In this document: piece by piece, positions 35,957 through 44,469 of the stretch | Layout: each line of letters opens with the position of its first letter | Numbering within the stretch: the stretch's first letter is position 1 | Source of the DNA: Microterricola pindariensis | GTDB lineage: Bacteria > Actinomycetota > Actinomycetes > Actinomycetales > Microbacteriaceae | DNA: 57,902 bases | Reading direction: 5' to 3' | Assembly (NCBI RefSeq): GCF_002936985.1 | Contig: NZ_MPZN01000021.1 | Span: 1-57,902 of the forward strand | Position numbers and translations under genes: made by a program | Notes under the pieces: model-generated | What the model was told of the DNA's origin: nothing | Seen by the model: only the letters and a program-made list of their open reading frames with translations | The model's database searches: none

Positions 35957-37414
35957 TCACGCAGGAATCGCGAGCTGTATCAACAGGCCGGCCGCGACGA
36001 CCGCGGCCCACGACACCAGCATCGGGATCGTGAACGAGTGCCAGACGGGCACCTGGGTCAGCTTGGTCGACCCCGTGAGGTCCGTTTCGACGGCGGCGAT
36101 CTGCGAGCCGTTCGCCGGGAACAGCCAGACGCCGATGAGGGACGGCCACATGGCGGTGATGATTCCCGGTGCCAGGCCGGCGGCCAAGGCGATGGGGATC
36201 ATGGTGTTCGTCGTCGCCGACTGGCTGGTCGTCAGACCACAGACGATGAACAGGGCGACCGCGAGCAGGAGCGGGTTGGCCTCGATCATCGCGCCGAGCG
36301 GTTCGATGATCGTCTCCTGGTTGGCCGAGATGAAGGTGTCGGCCATCCACGCGATACCGAAGAGGGCGACCGCGGCGACGAAGCCGGACTTGAGCAGCGG
36401 CTGCTCGACGACGGTGGACGGCTTAACCCGGCGGGCCAGGATGATGACGAGGGCCACGCTGAACATGATCATCTCGATGACCGTCGACATGCCGATCGGC
36501 ACCAGTTCGCCCTCCTCGTCCGGGAAGGCCGGGCGGAGACCGGGGAACAGGCCGAGCAGCACGATCAGCAGGGTCCCGGAGACGAAGATCATCGCGGCGG
36601 TCATGCCGCCCGGGGGGACGGGGTGCTCGATCATCACGGCCTTCGCGGGCGGCCGCTCCGCGTCGCTGCCACCGGAGGCGCCCCCGGAGGGGCCGCCCGA
36701 GGCGGCGTCGGCGGCCGGCACCGGGCTCGTGCCCATCTTCGCCGCGTACCGCTCGGCCAGGACCGCCGGCACCTCCACCGTGCCCTCTTCGACCCTCCTG
36801 AGGAACACCGGGTCGTCGAGCAGGTCCTTGCCGAGGCGCTGCTGCACGAAGGAGGCCACGATACAGGCGACGACGGCGGCCGGTACGGTGATGAGCAGGA
36901 TCTGGGGAAGCCCGTACCCCGTGCCCTCCATGAGCACGAGGTAGGCGGCCATGGCCGCCGAGACCGGGCTCGCCGTGATCCCGAGGCCCGAGGTGACCGT
37001 TGAGGCCGCGAGGGCACGCTCCGGGCGCTGCCCGTTGCGGTACGAGGTCTCGTAGATGACGGGGATGAGGGCGAAGAAGATGTTCGACGTTCCCGAGAGC
37101 ACGGTGAACACGAACGCGACGAGCGGTGCCACGTAGGTCAGCCGCTTCGGGTTCGCCTGGATGATCTTCGAGGCGATCGAGACCAGGTAGTCGATGCCGC
37201 CGGCGGCCTGCATCGCGGAGGATGCCGTGATCACCGCGATGATGATGAAGAACGCGTCGACCGGGATGGAGCCGGGCGGCAGCTGGAAGGCGAAGACCAG
37301 GACGACGGTGCCGACGACGCCCCAGAGCCCGAGGCCCAGGCCCCCGGTCCGGACGCCGAGCACGATGGCCCCGATGACGACACACGCTTGCAAGACCACG
37401 AGCACGATTTCCAT
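35957..37414 (-). CDS. Dcu-family (anaerobic C4-dicarboxylate) transporter
   Basis: The 485-aa membrane protein has ~10-12 helices with Dcu-like stretches: AMQAAGGIDYLV, TVLSGTSNIFFALIPVIYE, GLGITASPVSAAMAA and TTSQSATTNTMIP. The ATG at 37414 has GGAGTGGCG just upstream. Residues ~225-275 form a Gly/Ser/Ala-rich cytoplasmic linker. Family substrates are fumarate, succinate, aspartate and malate. Confidence 0.9.
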   Translation of the reverse strand: MEIVLVVLQACVVIGAIVLGVRTGGLGLGLWGVVGTVVLVFAFQLPPGSIPVDAFFIIIAVITASSAMQAAGGIDYLVSIASKIIQANPKRLTYVAPLVAFVFTVLSGTSNIFFALIPVIYETSYRNGQRPERALAASTVTSGLGITASPVSAAMAAYLVLMEGTGYGLPQILLITVPAAVVACIVASFVQQRLGKDLLDDPVFLRRVEEGTVEVPAVLAERYAAKMGTSPVPAADAASGGPSGGASGGSDAERPPAKAVMIEHPVPPGGMTAAMIFVSGTLLIVLLGLFPGLRPAFPDEEGELVPIGMSTVIEMIMFSVALVIILARRVKPSTVVEQPLLKSGFVAAVALFGIAWMADTFISANQETIIEPLGAMIEANPLLLAVALFIVCGLTTSQSATTNTMIPIALAAGLAPGIITAMWPSLIGVWLFPANGSQIAAVETDLTGSTKLTQVPVWHSFTIPMLVSWAAVVAAGLLIQLAIPA

Positions 37415-37564
37415 CGCCACTCCATCCGTTGGCAGTGATCCGACGAGCACGCCCTCGCCGGCGGTGGCCCAGCGTAACCCGCACGCAGGGAGAGGGCCAT
37501 CATGCTGCGAGGGTGATAAGTCGGCGGGCCAGCGGATGCCGCGAATGGGCCGTTAAACGACGAA

Positions 37565-37588
37565 AACCCGGGAGATCACTCCCGGGTT
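37565..37588 (-). terminator. terminator of tRNA-Gln
   Basis: A perfect 10-bp stem AACCCGGGAG/CTCCCGGGTT with a 4-nt loop and following TTTCG in the minus direction. Confidence 0.85.
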
Positions 37589-37603
37589 CGTACTGTTTTA
37601 TTG

Positions 37604-37675
37604 CTGGGGTACCTGGACTCGAACCAAGAACAAAGGTACCAGAAACCTCCGTGTTGCCAATTACACCATACCCCA
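37604..37675 (-). tRNA. tRNA-Gln(CTG)
   Basis: 72 nt; acceptor TGGGGTA/TACCCCA, anticodon arm GAGGTTTCTGGTACCTT with CTG, T loop TTCGAGT. No CCA is encoded. In actinobacteria this tRNA is first charged with Glu by GltX and then amidated, and gltX is 1.1 kb away. Confidence 0.95.
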
Positions 37676-37723
37676 ATGCCCTACCGGGCCGGTGACCCGG
37701 AAGCGAACCTCGGGCCGAAAAGA

Positions 37724-37752
37724 ACTCTAACCCATGCGGCGAGCTAGGGCAA
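37724..37752 (-). promoter_or_regulatory. promoter of tRNA-Gln
   Basis: On the minus strand, -35 TTGCCC (37752-37747), a 17-nt spacer, and -10 TAGAGT (37729-37724). Confidence 0.55.
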
Positions 37753-37797
37753 AACCGGAGCTGAATCCCGCGCGTGCCGCACCCGTTTTCGGGGCTG

Positions 37798-38715
37798 TCA
37801 GAGCAGCGGTCCGAGCAGGTCCCGGTTCAGCGCAGCCGCCACCTGGGCGCCGTGCCCGGCCGCGATGATGAGCTGCTCCGGACCGGGGGCCGTTGAGTCG
37901 CCTGCGGCGTACACGCCGACGACGCTGGTGCGGCCGAGGCCGTCCACGGCGATCAGGCCCGAGTCGTCCAGCCGCACCCCGATGCCGTCGAGGTAGTCGA
38001 TGGCGGGGGTCCACTCCGGGCGCACGAAGCCGGCTTCGCGCGGGATCGTCTCGCCGTCCTCGAGCAGGACGCCCGTCATCCGGCCGCGCTCCCCCACGAC
38101 GTCGGCGATGGCGCGCCGCTCGACTTGCACGCCGCGCCGGGCCAACGCGGCCTGCTCCGCCGGGGTCACGGCGGCGGAGCCGTTCGTGAACACGATCAGG
38201 TCGCTCGACCACTGGCTGATCAGCAGGGCCCGCTCGGCGAGGTCGCCGGACTCGCCGATCAGGGCGAGGGCGGCGTCGCGCTTCTCGTAGCCGTCACACT
38301 CGATGCAGCTGTGCAGGTCGGTCCCGTACCAGGCACGCAGGCTCGGCACGGATGGCAACTTCTCGATCAGGCCCGTCGCCACGACGATGTTGCCGACCGT
38401 GGCCTCCAGGTCGCTCGAACCGCGGATGCCGCGCACGCTGAGCCGGAAGCCGTCCGCGTCGTGCTGCACGCGCTGAACGAGCCCGGCATGGAAGTTCGCG
38501 CCGGGGTACCCCTCGAACTCCTCACGGCCGAGCTTGCGCAGCTCCAGCGGCGGCACGCCGTCGCGGGTGAGGAAGCCGTGCGAGCGCAGCGTCGCCGCAT
38601 TCCTCGGCCGGTTGCTGTCGACCAGCAGGACGGTTCGGCGGGACCGCACGAGGCCCAGCGCGGCGCTCAGCCCCGCCGGGCCCGCACCGATGACGGCGAC
38701 GTCGAAATCGCTCAC
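37798..38715 (-). CDS. thioredoxin-reductase-like FAD/NAD(P) oxidoreductase
   Basis: The 305-aa flavoprotein has the FAD motif VIGAGPAGLSAALGL at residues 7-21, a redox CIEC in HSCIECDGYEKRD (~137-140) and the second FAD motif GVYAAGDST (~266). The NAD(P) site is degenerate: ALIGESGDLA in place of a typical GGGxxA. Length matches the short TrxR group. It is 15 nt downstream of gltX and probably cotranscribed. Its electron acceptor is unknown. Confidence 0.9.
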   Translation of the reverse strand: MSDFDVAVIGAGPAGLSAALGLVRSRRTVLLVDSNRPRNAATLRSHGFLTRDGVPPLELRKLGREEFEGYPGANFHAGLVQRVQHDADGFRLSVRGIRGSSDLEATVGNIVVATGLIEKLPSVPSLRAWYGTDLHSCIECDGYEKRDAALALIGESGDLAERALLISQWSSDLIVFTNGSAAVTPAEQAALARRGVQVERRAIADVVGERGRMTGVLLEDGETIPREAGFVRPEWTPAIDYLDGIGVRLDDSGLIAVDGLGRTSVVGVYAAGDSTAPGPEQLIIAAGHGAQVAAALNRDLLGPLL

Positions 38716-38730
38716 GACACCCTCCCGAAA

Positions 38731-40251
38731 CTAGGCCTGCAGCGAGGCGGCCAGGCGGTTCAGACGCGCGAGGGCGTCGTCCTTGCCGAGGATCTGCATC
38801 GACTCGAACAGCGGCGGGGACACCTTGCGCCCGGAGACCGCAACGCGCAGCGGCCCGTAGGCGATGCGGGGCTTCAGCTCGAGGCCGGTGATGAGCGCGG
38901 CGCTGAGCGCCTCCTGCACCTGCTCGTGGGTCCATTCCGCTGCGGGAATACGATCGAGCGCGTCCACGGAGGCGGCGAGCACCTCTCCGGCGTTCGCGGG
39001 CAGCGAGGCGAGTGCCGCCTCGTCGTACTGCAGGCCCGCGGCATCCGTGAAAAGGAAGCCGAGCATGCCGGGCGCCTCGCCGAGCAGGGTGATGCGCTCC
39101 TGCACGAGCGGGGCGGCCTCGGCCAGCGTCGCGGCCTGGCTCGGGGTGAGCGGGGCGGTGAGGATGCCGGCAGCCTCGAGGTAGGGCACGGTGCGCGCCG
39201 CGAAGTCGACGACGTCGAGCATGCGGATGTGGTCGCCGTTGATCGACTCGGCCTTCTTCAGGTCGAAGCGAGCCGGGTTCGGGTTGACGTCCTCGATGTC
39301 GAAGGCGGCGATGAGCTCCGCGATGGAGAATACGTCGCGGTCGTGCGAGAGCGACCAGCCGAGCAGGGAGAGATAGTTGACCAGGCCCTCCGGGATGAAG
39401 CCGCGCTCCCGGTGGTGGAACAGGTTCGACTCCGGGTCGCGCTTGGAGAGCTTCTTGTTGCCGTCGCCCATGACGTAGGGCATGTGACCGAAGAGCGGCA
39501 CGAAGGTCGTCACGCCGATGTCGATCAGCGCGTGGTAGAGCGCGATCTGACGCGGGGTGGAGGAGAGCAGGTCCTCGCCGCGGAGCACGTGCGTCACTCC
39601 CATCAGCGCGTCGTCGACGGGGTTGACCAGCGTGTAGAGCGGGGCGCCGTTCGGGCGCACCACGACGAAGTCGGTGAAGGAGCCGGCCGGGAAGGTGATC
39701 TCGCCGCGGACCAGGTCGGTGAAGGAGAGGTCGGTGTCCGGCACCCGCAGGCGCAGGGCGGGCTCGCGGCCCTCGGCGCGGAAGGCGGCGCGCTGCTCCT
39801 CGGTGAGGGTGCGGTCGAAGTTGTCGTAGCCGTGCTGGCGGGCGCGGCCGGCCGCGTCGTTGCGGGCGTCGATCTCCTCGGCGTTCGAGAAAGACTCGTA
39901 GACGTGGCCGGAGACCTTGAGCTTCTGGATCACCTCGAGGTAGAGGGAGGTGCGCTCCGACTGCCGGTACGGCTCGTGCGGGCCGCCGACGTTGACGCCC
40001 TCGTCCCAGTCGAGGTTCAGCCAGGTGAGCGCGTCAACGAGCTGGTGGAAGCTCTCCTCGCTGTCGCGGGCGGCATCCGTGTCCTCGATGCGGAAGATCA
40101 GCTTGCCGCCGGTGTGGCGCGCGTAGGCCCAGTTGAACAGGGCAGTGCGGACCATGCCGACGTGCGGCGTTCCGGTGGGCGAGGGGCAGAAGCGCACACG
40201 AACGTCGCTGCCGGTGGCGGTGGACCAGGGGTGATTTGCGTCAGACATCAT
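38731..40251 (-). CDS. gltX: glutamyl-tRNA synthetase
   Basis: The ~506-aa class I synthetase has the HIGH equivalent [10 protein letters not shown] (~24-33) and the KMSKS equivalent KKLSKRD (~250). It charges tRNA-Glu and, in actinobacteria, also tRNA-Gln. Two adjacent ATGs (40251, 40248) are possible; TAAGAT lies 4 and 7 nt before them, so leaderless initiation at the second is attractive. Confidence 0.97.
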   Translation of the reverse strand: MMSDANHPWSTATGSDVRVRFCPSPTGTPHVGMVRTALFNWAYARHTGGKLIFRIEDTDAARDSEESFHQLVDALTWLNLDWDEGVNVGGPHEPYRQSERTSLYLEVIQKLKVSGHVYESFSNAEEIDARNDAAGRARQHGYDNFDRTLTEEQRAAFRAEGREPALRLRVPDTDLSFTDLVRGEITFPAGSFTDFVVVRPNGAPLYTLVNPVDDALMGVTHVLRGEDLLSSTPRQIALYHALIDIGVTTFVPLFGHMPYVMGDGNKKLSKRDPESNLFHHRERGFIPEGLVNYLSLLGWSLSHDRDVFSIAELIAAFDIEDVNPNPARFDLKKAESINGDHIRMLDVVDFAARTVPYLEAAGILTAPLTPSQAATLAEAAPLVQERITLLGEAPGMLGFLFTDAAGLQYDEAALASLPANAGEVLAASVDALDRIPAAEWTHEQVQEALSAALITGLELKPRIAYGPLRVAVSGRKVSPPLFESMQILGKDDALARLNRLAASLQA

Positions 40252-40304
40252 GTCGATCTTAGCCGTCGTCGGCTGCAATATCCGTGGTCAGGGACCGACG
40301 CGGG

Positions 40305-41267
40305 TCAGGCGCGCACACTTTCCGGGTTTCGGCCGGTCGTCAGCTCGGCGAGCATCTGCAGGGTGGCCGCGATCGCCGGCACCTGCCGGGCCCCCGGGGT
40401 GCCGACCACGTGGATCGTGCGGAAGTTGCGCTTGCTCGTCGGCCGCACCACGACGCCGGCCGGCACCCCGGCCGACTCGATGGCGAGGGTCGGCAGCACG
40501 GCGACGCCGAGCCCGGCCGCAACCATGCTCATCACGGCGAGGAAGTTGTCGGTCTCGTAGCCGATCCGCGGCGTGAAGCCGCTGTCGTCGCAGAGCTCGA
40601 GCAGGTGGCCGCGGCAGCGCGGGCAGCCGGCGATCCACGCCTCGCCGGAGAGCTGGGAGACGTCGACGGTTCCGGATGCCGCGAGCGGGTGCCCGGCCGG
40701 CAGCACCAGCATCATCTCCTCCCGGCTGAGCGCCCGCACCGAGAGGCCGTGCGCGCTCTCGGTGTGCGGGTCGCCCCGGTCGCCCGGGTAGCTGAACGTG
40801 AGGGCGAGGTCGGCCCGGCTCTCGCGGACCGCTGCGACGGCCTCGGGCGGCTCGGCCTCGATGTAGCTGATGTTGATGCCGGGGTGCCGCTCGTTCATCG
40901 CGGCGAGCAGCCGCGGCACGATCGTCGGCGAGGCAGAGGGGAAGGCGGCCAGGCGCACCCGGCCGGAGCGGAGCCCGCTGAGCTCGGCGAGCTCGCCGGC
41001 CGCGGCGTCCAGCGCGCTGATCACGGGCAGGGCGTAGCGGGCCAGCACCTGGCCGGCCTCCGTGAGCCGCACCCCGCGGCCGACGCGCTCGATCGCCGGC
41101 ATGCCGATGCGCGCCTCCAGCCGCTTGAGGTGCTGGCTGATCGCGGGCTGGCTGTAGCCGAGCGCCTCGGCCGCCGCGGTGATCGAACCGTGTTCGGCGA
41201 TCGCGTTGACGACGCGCAGCGAGTGGGAGTCGAGGTCGAGGTCGTGCTCGAGTTCTGGTGGCCGCAT
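40305..41267 (-). CDS. LysR-family transcriptional regulator
   Basis: The 320-aa protein has an N-terminal winged HTH (residues ~15-75: GSITAAAEALGYSQPAISQH) and a C-terminal periplasmic-binding-like effector domain. It is divergent from the PLP-enzyme gene at 41349 with 81 bp between, the usual arrangement for a LysR regulator and its target. The ATG follows TATGAT-N6 (leaderless). The effector is unknown. Confidence 0.93.
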   Translation of the reverse strand: MRPPELEHDLDLDSHSLRVVNAIAEHGSITAAAEALGYSQPAISQHLKRLEARIGMPAIERVGRGVRLTEAGQVLARYALPVISALDAAAGELAELSGLRSGRVRLAAFPSASPTIVPRLLAAMNERHPGINISYIEAEPPEAVAAVRESRADLALTFSYPGDRGDPHTESAHGLSVRALSREEMMLVLPAGHPLAASGTVDVSQLSGEAWIAGCPRCRGHLLELCDDSGFTPRIGYETDNFLAVMSMVAAGLGVAVLPTLAIESAGVPAGVVVRPTSKRNFRTIHVVGTPGARQVPAIAATLQMLAELTTGRNPESVRA

Positions 41268-41348
41268 GCGCTAATCATAATCCATCGTTATTGTTTGCAT
41301 TGAATCACGCGCCTTGTTCAATATGTCGGGATCGATCAGGCTGGATGC
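41268..41348. promoter_or_regulatory. divergent LysR/PLP-enzyme control region
   Basis: This 81-bp AT-richer gap holds TATGAT (minus, 41279-41274) for the regulator and, on the plus strand, a possible TTGCAT-N18-CAATAT promoter. ATAAT-CCATC-GTTAT is a short dyad that could be part of a LysR T-N11-A site. Confidence 0.5.
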
Positions 41349-42422
41349 ATGCACAGCACGACCCTCGAAAACCCGACAACACTCGCCGAGGCGAGCGCGC
41401 TCTTCCGCGGCGGCCGGGGCTACCTCGGGGCGTGCACGATGGGGCTGCCGAGCAGCGACACCATTACCGCGACCCTCATCGACGCCGAGCGCTGGGCGCG
41501 CGGCGAGGCCACCGTCGGCGGCTACGCCGAGACGGTCGAGCGGGTGCGCGCCGGCTACGCGGGACTCGTCGGGGTGGGCGTCGACCGCGTGGCGATCGGA
41601 GCACAGGCCTCCGTGTTCACCGGCATGGTCGCGGCCGGGCTGCCGGACGGCGCCGAGGTGCTCTGCGTCGACGGCGACTTCAGCTCCATGGTCTTCCCGT
41701 TCCTCGGCCAGGAGCACCGCGGCGTGCGGGTGCGCCACGTCCCACTGGCCGAGCTGGCCGAGAGCGTGCGCCCGGGCACCGCGCTCGTCGTCTTCTCCCT
41801 GGTGCAGTCGGCATCCGGCGCCATCGCCGACGTCGCCGCCATCGCCGCCGCCGCACGGCGGCACGGTGCCCGCACGCTCTGCGACACCACGCAGGCGGCG
41901 GGATGGATGCCGGTGGATGCCGGCGCCTTCGACGCGACGATCTGCCACAGCTACAAGTGGCTCTGCGCCCCGCGCGGCGTGGCCTTCTTCACCGTCTCGG
42001 CGGCGTTCCAGAGCGAGCTGCGCCCCCTGCACACCGGCTGGTACGCCGGCGAGGACCCCCTCGCCGCCTGCTACGGCCCCACCATGGAGCTCGCTGCCAG
42101 TGCGCGCCGCTTCGACGCCTCCCCCGCCTGGCAGGCCTGGGTCGGCGCGGAGCCGGCGATCGAGCTGTTCCGCCGGCTCGACCTGGCGGCCGTGCGCGAC
42201 CATGCCGTCGGGCTCGCCGACGCCTTCTGCGCCGGGCTCGGCATCGAGCCGCGCGGCCAGGCCATCGTGGCGTGGCCGGATGCCGACGGCGCCGCGCTCG
42301 GCGCCCTGACGGCGGCCGGGATTACCGCGTCCGGCCGTGCCGGCTGCGCGCGCGTCGCGTTCCACCTCTGGAACGACGGGGACGACGTCGCCGACGCGCT
42401 GCGCGCCCTCGGCCGGCTGTAG
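41349..42422 (+). CDS. class-V aminotransferase / kynureninase-like PLP enzyme
   Basis: The 357-aa PLP protein has the Lys motif CHSYKWLCAPRG (~residue 201), DTTQAAGWMPVDAG upstream and LHTGWYAGED downstream, matching the NifS/kynureninase-like class V group. No transporter or second enzyme is adjacent, so the substrate is unclear. Regulation by the divergent LysR protein is likely. Confidence 0.88.
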   Translation: MHSTTLENPTTLAEASALFRGGRGYLGACTMGLPSSDTITATLIDAERWARGEATVGGYAETVERVRAGYAGLVGVGVDRVAIGAQASVFTGMVAAGLPDGAEVLCVDGDFSSMVFPFLGQEHRGVRVRHVPLAELAESVRPGTALVVFSLVQSASGAIADVAAIAAAARRHGARTLCDTTQAAGWMPVDAGAFDATICHSYKWLCAPRGVAFFTVSAAFQSELRPLHTGWYAGEDPLAACYGPTMELAASARRFDASPAWQAWVGAEPAIELFRRLDLAAVRDHAVGLADAFCAGLGIEPRGQAIVAWPDADGAALGALTAAGITASGRAGCARVAFHLWNDGDDVADALRALGRL

Positions 42423-42460
42423 CCGAGCGCTCGACCACCCTCCTGCGCCGTAGCCGGTCA

Positions 42461-42526
42461 GCGGATGCGGTGCGGAATCCGTCCCGGTTCGGCCCGGATT
42501 CGCGGCGTGTCGGCCGCGGCATCCGC
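42461..42526. terminator. branched inverted repeat downstream of the PLP-enzyme gene
   Basis: Outer arms GCGGATGC/GCATCCGC enclose inner arms GAATCCG/CGGATTC. It probably terminates the PLP-enzyme transcript. The rest of 42423-42842 shows no gene; it carries repeat copy 1 and an inverted repeat at 42740-42786. Confidence 0.5.
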
Positions 42527-42595
42527 TGCCACACCCATGCCCGCCGCACCCGCGCCCGCCGGTGTCCGTCGCCGCCCGGTGCCGCCGACTGGCGC

Positions 42596-42675
42596 CCGCA
42601 TTCGCGTCGCGGCACGCGAAAAGTCTCGCGGCCCTCGGTATATCGGGGGCCGCGGGACTTTTCGGGGGCCGCGAG
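42596..42675. repeat. 80-bp hairpin repeat, copy 1 (left of the hydrolase)
   Basis: It contains AAAAGTCTCGCGGCCCTCGG and, 4 nt on, its near-complement ending GGGACTTTT, so a ~19-bp stem can form. Copy 2 (43554-43633) has the same length and orientation and differs at 4 positions. Confidence 0.9.
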
Positions 42676-42739
42676 AGCAGCGCGTCGAGCGGGAGAGCAG
42701 CGGGGCCGGGGTCGCTCCGGCCGCCGGTCCTCCCCGGTC

Positions 42740-42786
42740 CGAGAGGGCGACGCGAACCACACCCCGCGACAAGGTGCGCCCTCTCG
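42740..42786. repeat. 10-bp perfect inverted repeat upstream of the hydrolase
   Basis: CGAGAGGGCG and CGCCCTCTCG are separated by 27 nt, ending 45 bp before the hydrolase -10. An operator or a hairpin is possible. Confidence 0.4.
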
Positions 42787-42830
42787 CCAACTGCGCCGAG
42801 CAGAGGCGGGTCCAAGCGCTGGAGCGCAGC

Positions 42831-42836
42831 TACGCT
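42831..42836 (+). promoter_or_regulatory. -10 element, leaderless promoter of the alpha/beta hydrolase
   Basis: TACGCT is followed by 6 nt and GTG, matching the other leaderless promoters and deciding the start. Confidence 0.5.
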
Positions 42837-42842
42837 GACCGC

Positions 42843-43500
42843 GTGCGGGCATACATTCACGGCACTGGGCGCCGAGGGCGCTCCGCGTGGCCGTTGGCCG
42901 CGGCCGAGGACTCAGTCTTCACTGAGCTCGACCCAACCGCTCCGCACGAAAGTGCGGCGGCTCTGTCTGTTCAGACCCCTGAAGGCTCCGCCCTGGTGGC
43001 GCACTCGACCGGCGCTGTTCCAGCCGTGCTTGCCGTCTCTCAGCGCCGGGTATCGATCGACGCTCTGGTGCTTGTGGAGCCCGCACTGTACGACGTGGCT
43101 CGTGGCGTTCCCGCGATCGAACGTCGCAACGAGGCGGTGACCCGAGCACGTGCCCTCGCGGCGGCAGGGGACCTGTTCGGATTCTGGTCGATTGTGCGCC
43201 CGATAATGCTCCGCGGGCTGGCAGAACGAACGGAGTGGGAATCAGAGCGGGCAGTGGCCGTGTGTCTTGCGTCGCTGGAACCGCCCTGGGGGCGCGCCAT
43301 CTCCGGAGGCATGATCTCGGGAGTGCCCACCCTCGTCGTCACGGGCGGCTGGAACGTCGAGTATGAGGCCATCGCCTCACCACTGGTTGCGCACGGCGCA
43401 GAACATCGGCAGCTCAGAGGCTATGAGCATCGGCCGCAGGATCATCCGGACTTTGAAACGGTCGTGGAAGATTTCCTGAGTAGGCAACCGCGACGCCTGG
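42843..43500 (+). CDS. alpha/beta hydrolase without its own stop codon
   Basis: From GTG 42843 the frame gives IHGTGRRG (oxyanion turn, residue ~6), nucleophile elbow VAHSTGAV (Ser ~53), VLVEPALYD and the late His in GYEHRPQDHPDF, so a whole small hydrolase fold (~220 aa). No stop follows FLSRQPRR. The frame stays open through repeat copy 2 and antisense to the FAH gene until 44489. TGA (43477) and TAG (43481) occur there in the other two frames, suggesting a small indel. Composition looks less GC-biased than its neighbours. The end given is the domain end. Confidence 0.65.
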
Positions 43501-43553
43501 GGGCTCCGGTCGATCGCGACAACTGGCTGCGGAAGCGATCCGCCCGCCGGCAT

Positions 43554-43633
43554 CCGCATTCACGTCGCGGCACGCGAAAAGTCCCGCGGCCCTGGGCATA
43601 TCGGGGGCCGCGGGACTTTTCGGGGGCCGCGAG
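43554..43633. repeat. 80-bp hairpin repeat, copy 2 (right of the hydrolase)
   Basis: Same orientation as copy 1, 958 bp apart, 76 of 80 bases identical by my count. The stem joins AAAAGTCCCGCGGCCC with GGGCCGCGGGACTTTT. It also lies just downstream of the convergent FAH gene and could terminate it. Confidence 0.9.
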
Positions 43634-43649
43634 CAGCGCGACCGAGGCG

Positions 43650-44432
43650 TTAGCCGAGCCGGATGACGGGGTTGCTCAGCGAGCCGATGCCCTCGACGGT
43701 GACGGTGGCGCGGTCTCCGTCTCGCACCGGGAAGGAGCGGCCGAGGCCGCCGGTGAGGATGACGTCGCCGGGCAGCAGTGTGAAGCAGCGGGAGAGGAAC
43801 GCGACGGTCTCGGCCGCCGAGTGCCGCAGCAGCGCGGTGTCGCCGCTCTGCGCGAGCTCGCCGTTGACGCTGCCGCTGACCTCGACGCCCTCCATGTCGA
43901 ACTCGGTCTCGATCACGGGCCCGAGCGGGCAGAATCCGTCGAAGCTCTTGGCCCTGGCGCTGTGGTCGTCGCTCTTCAGCAGGTCGACCGCGGTGAGGTC
44001 GTTGGCGACCGTGTAACCGAAGATCTTCGACTCGGCGTCCTCGACCGCCACGTTCTTGGCGATCTTGCCGATCACGATCGCGATCTCGGCCTCGCCGTGC
44101 ACGTCGGTCGACGCGGCGGGCAACACGACGCGGTCGTTCGGCCCGACCACGGTCGTGTTCGGCTTGAGGAAGAACTGCGGCTCCAGGCGGCGGTCGAGGC
44201 CGCCCTCCTGGTCCTCCTTCTCCGACTCGCTCAGGTAGTAGCCCCGGCTCATGCCGATGACCTTGGACCTCGGGATGACGGGGGCCAGCAGCACGGCGTC
44301 GGCCAGCGGCACCCGCTCCCCCGTCGTGTCGAGGCCGCCGTACATGGGGTCGGCGGCGAGCACGACGAGGTCGCCCTCGTCGAGGATGCCGTAGGCGATG
44401 CGGGAGTCGTGGCTGAAGCGGGCGATCTTCAC
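43650..44432 (-). CDS. fumarylacetoacetate hydrolase-family protein
   Basis: The 260-aa protein has the FAH metal motif VHGEAEIAIVIGK, NDLTAVDLLKSDD, KSFDGFCPLGPVI and a GDVILTGGLG loop. Family members hydrolyse or decarboxylate acylpyruvates or oxaloacetate-like compounds; the substrate here is not known. It is last in leuB-ilvE-FAH, 37 nt after ilvE. The GTG start has AAAGG upstream. Confidence 0.93.
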   Translation of the reverse strand: MKIARFSHDSRIAYGILDEGDLVVLAADPMYGGLDTTGERVPLADAVLLAPVIPRSKVIGMSRGYYLSESEKEDQEGGLDRRLEPQFFLKPNTTVVGPNDRVVLPAASTDVHGEAEIAIVIGKIAKNVAVEDAESKIFGYTVANDLTAVDLLKSDDHSARAKSFDGFCPLGPVIETEFDMEGVEVSGSVNGELAQSGDTALLRHSAAETVAFLSRCFTLLPGDVILTGGLGRSFPVRDGDRATVTVEGIGSLSNPVIRLG

Positions 44433-44469
44433 GAGGAGGACCTTTCGTGCGGTGGAGCGGGCGGCGCGA

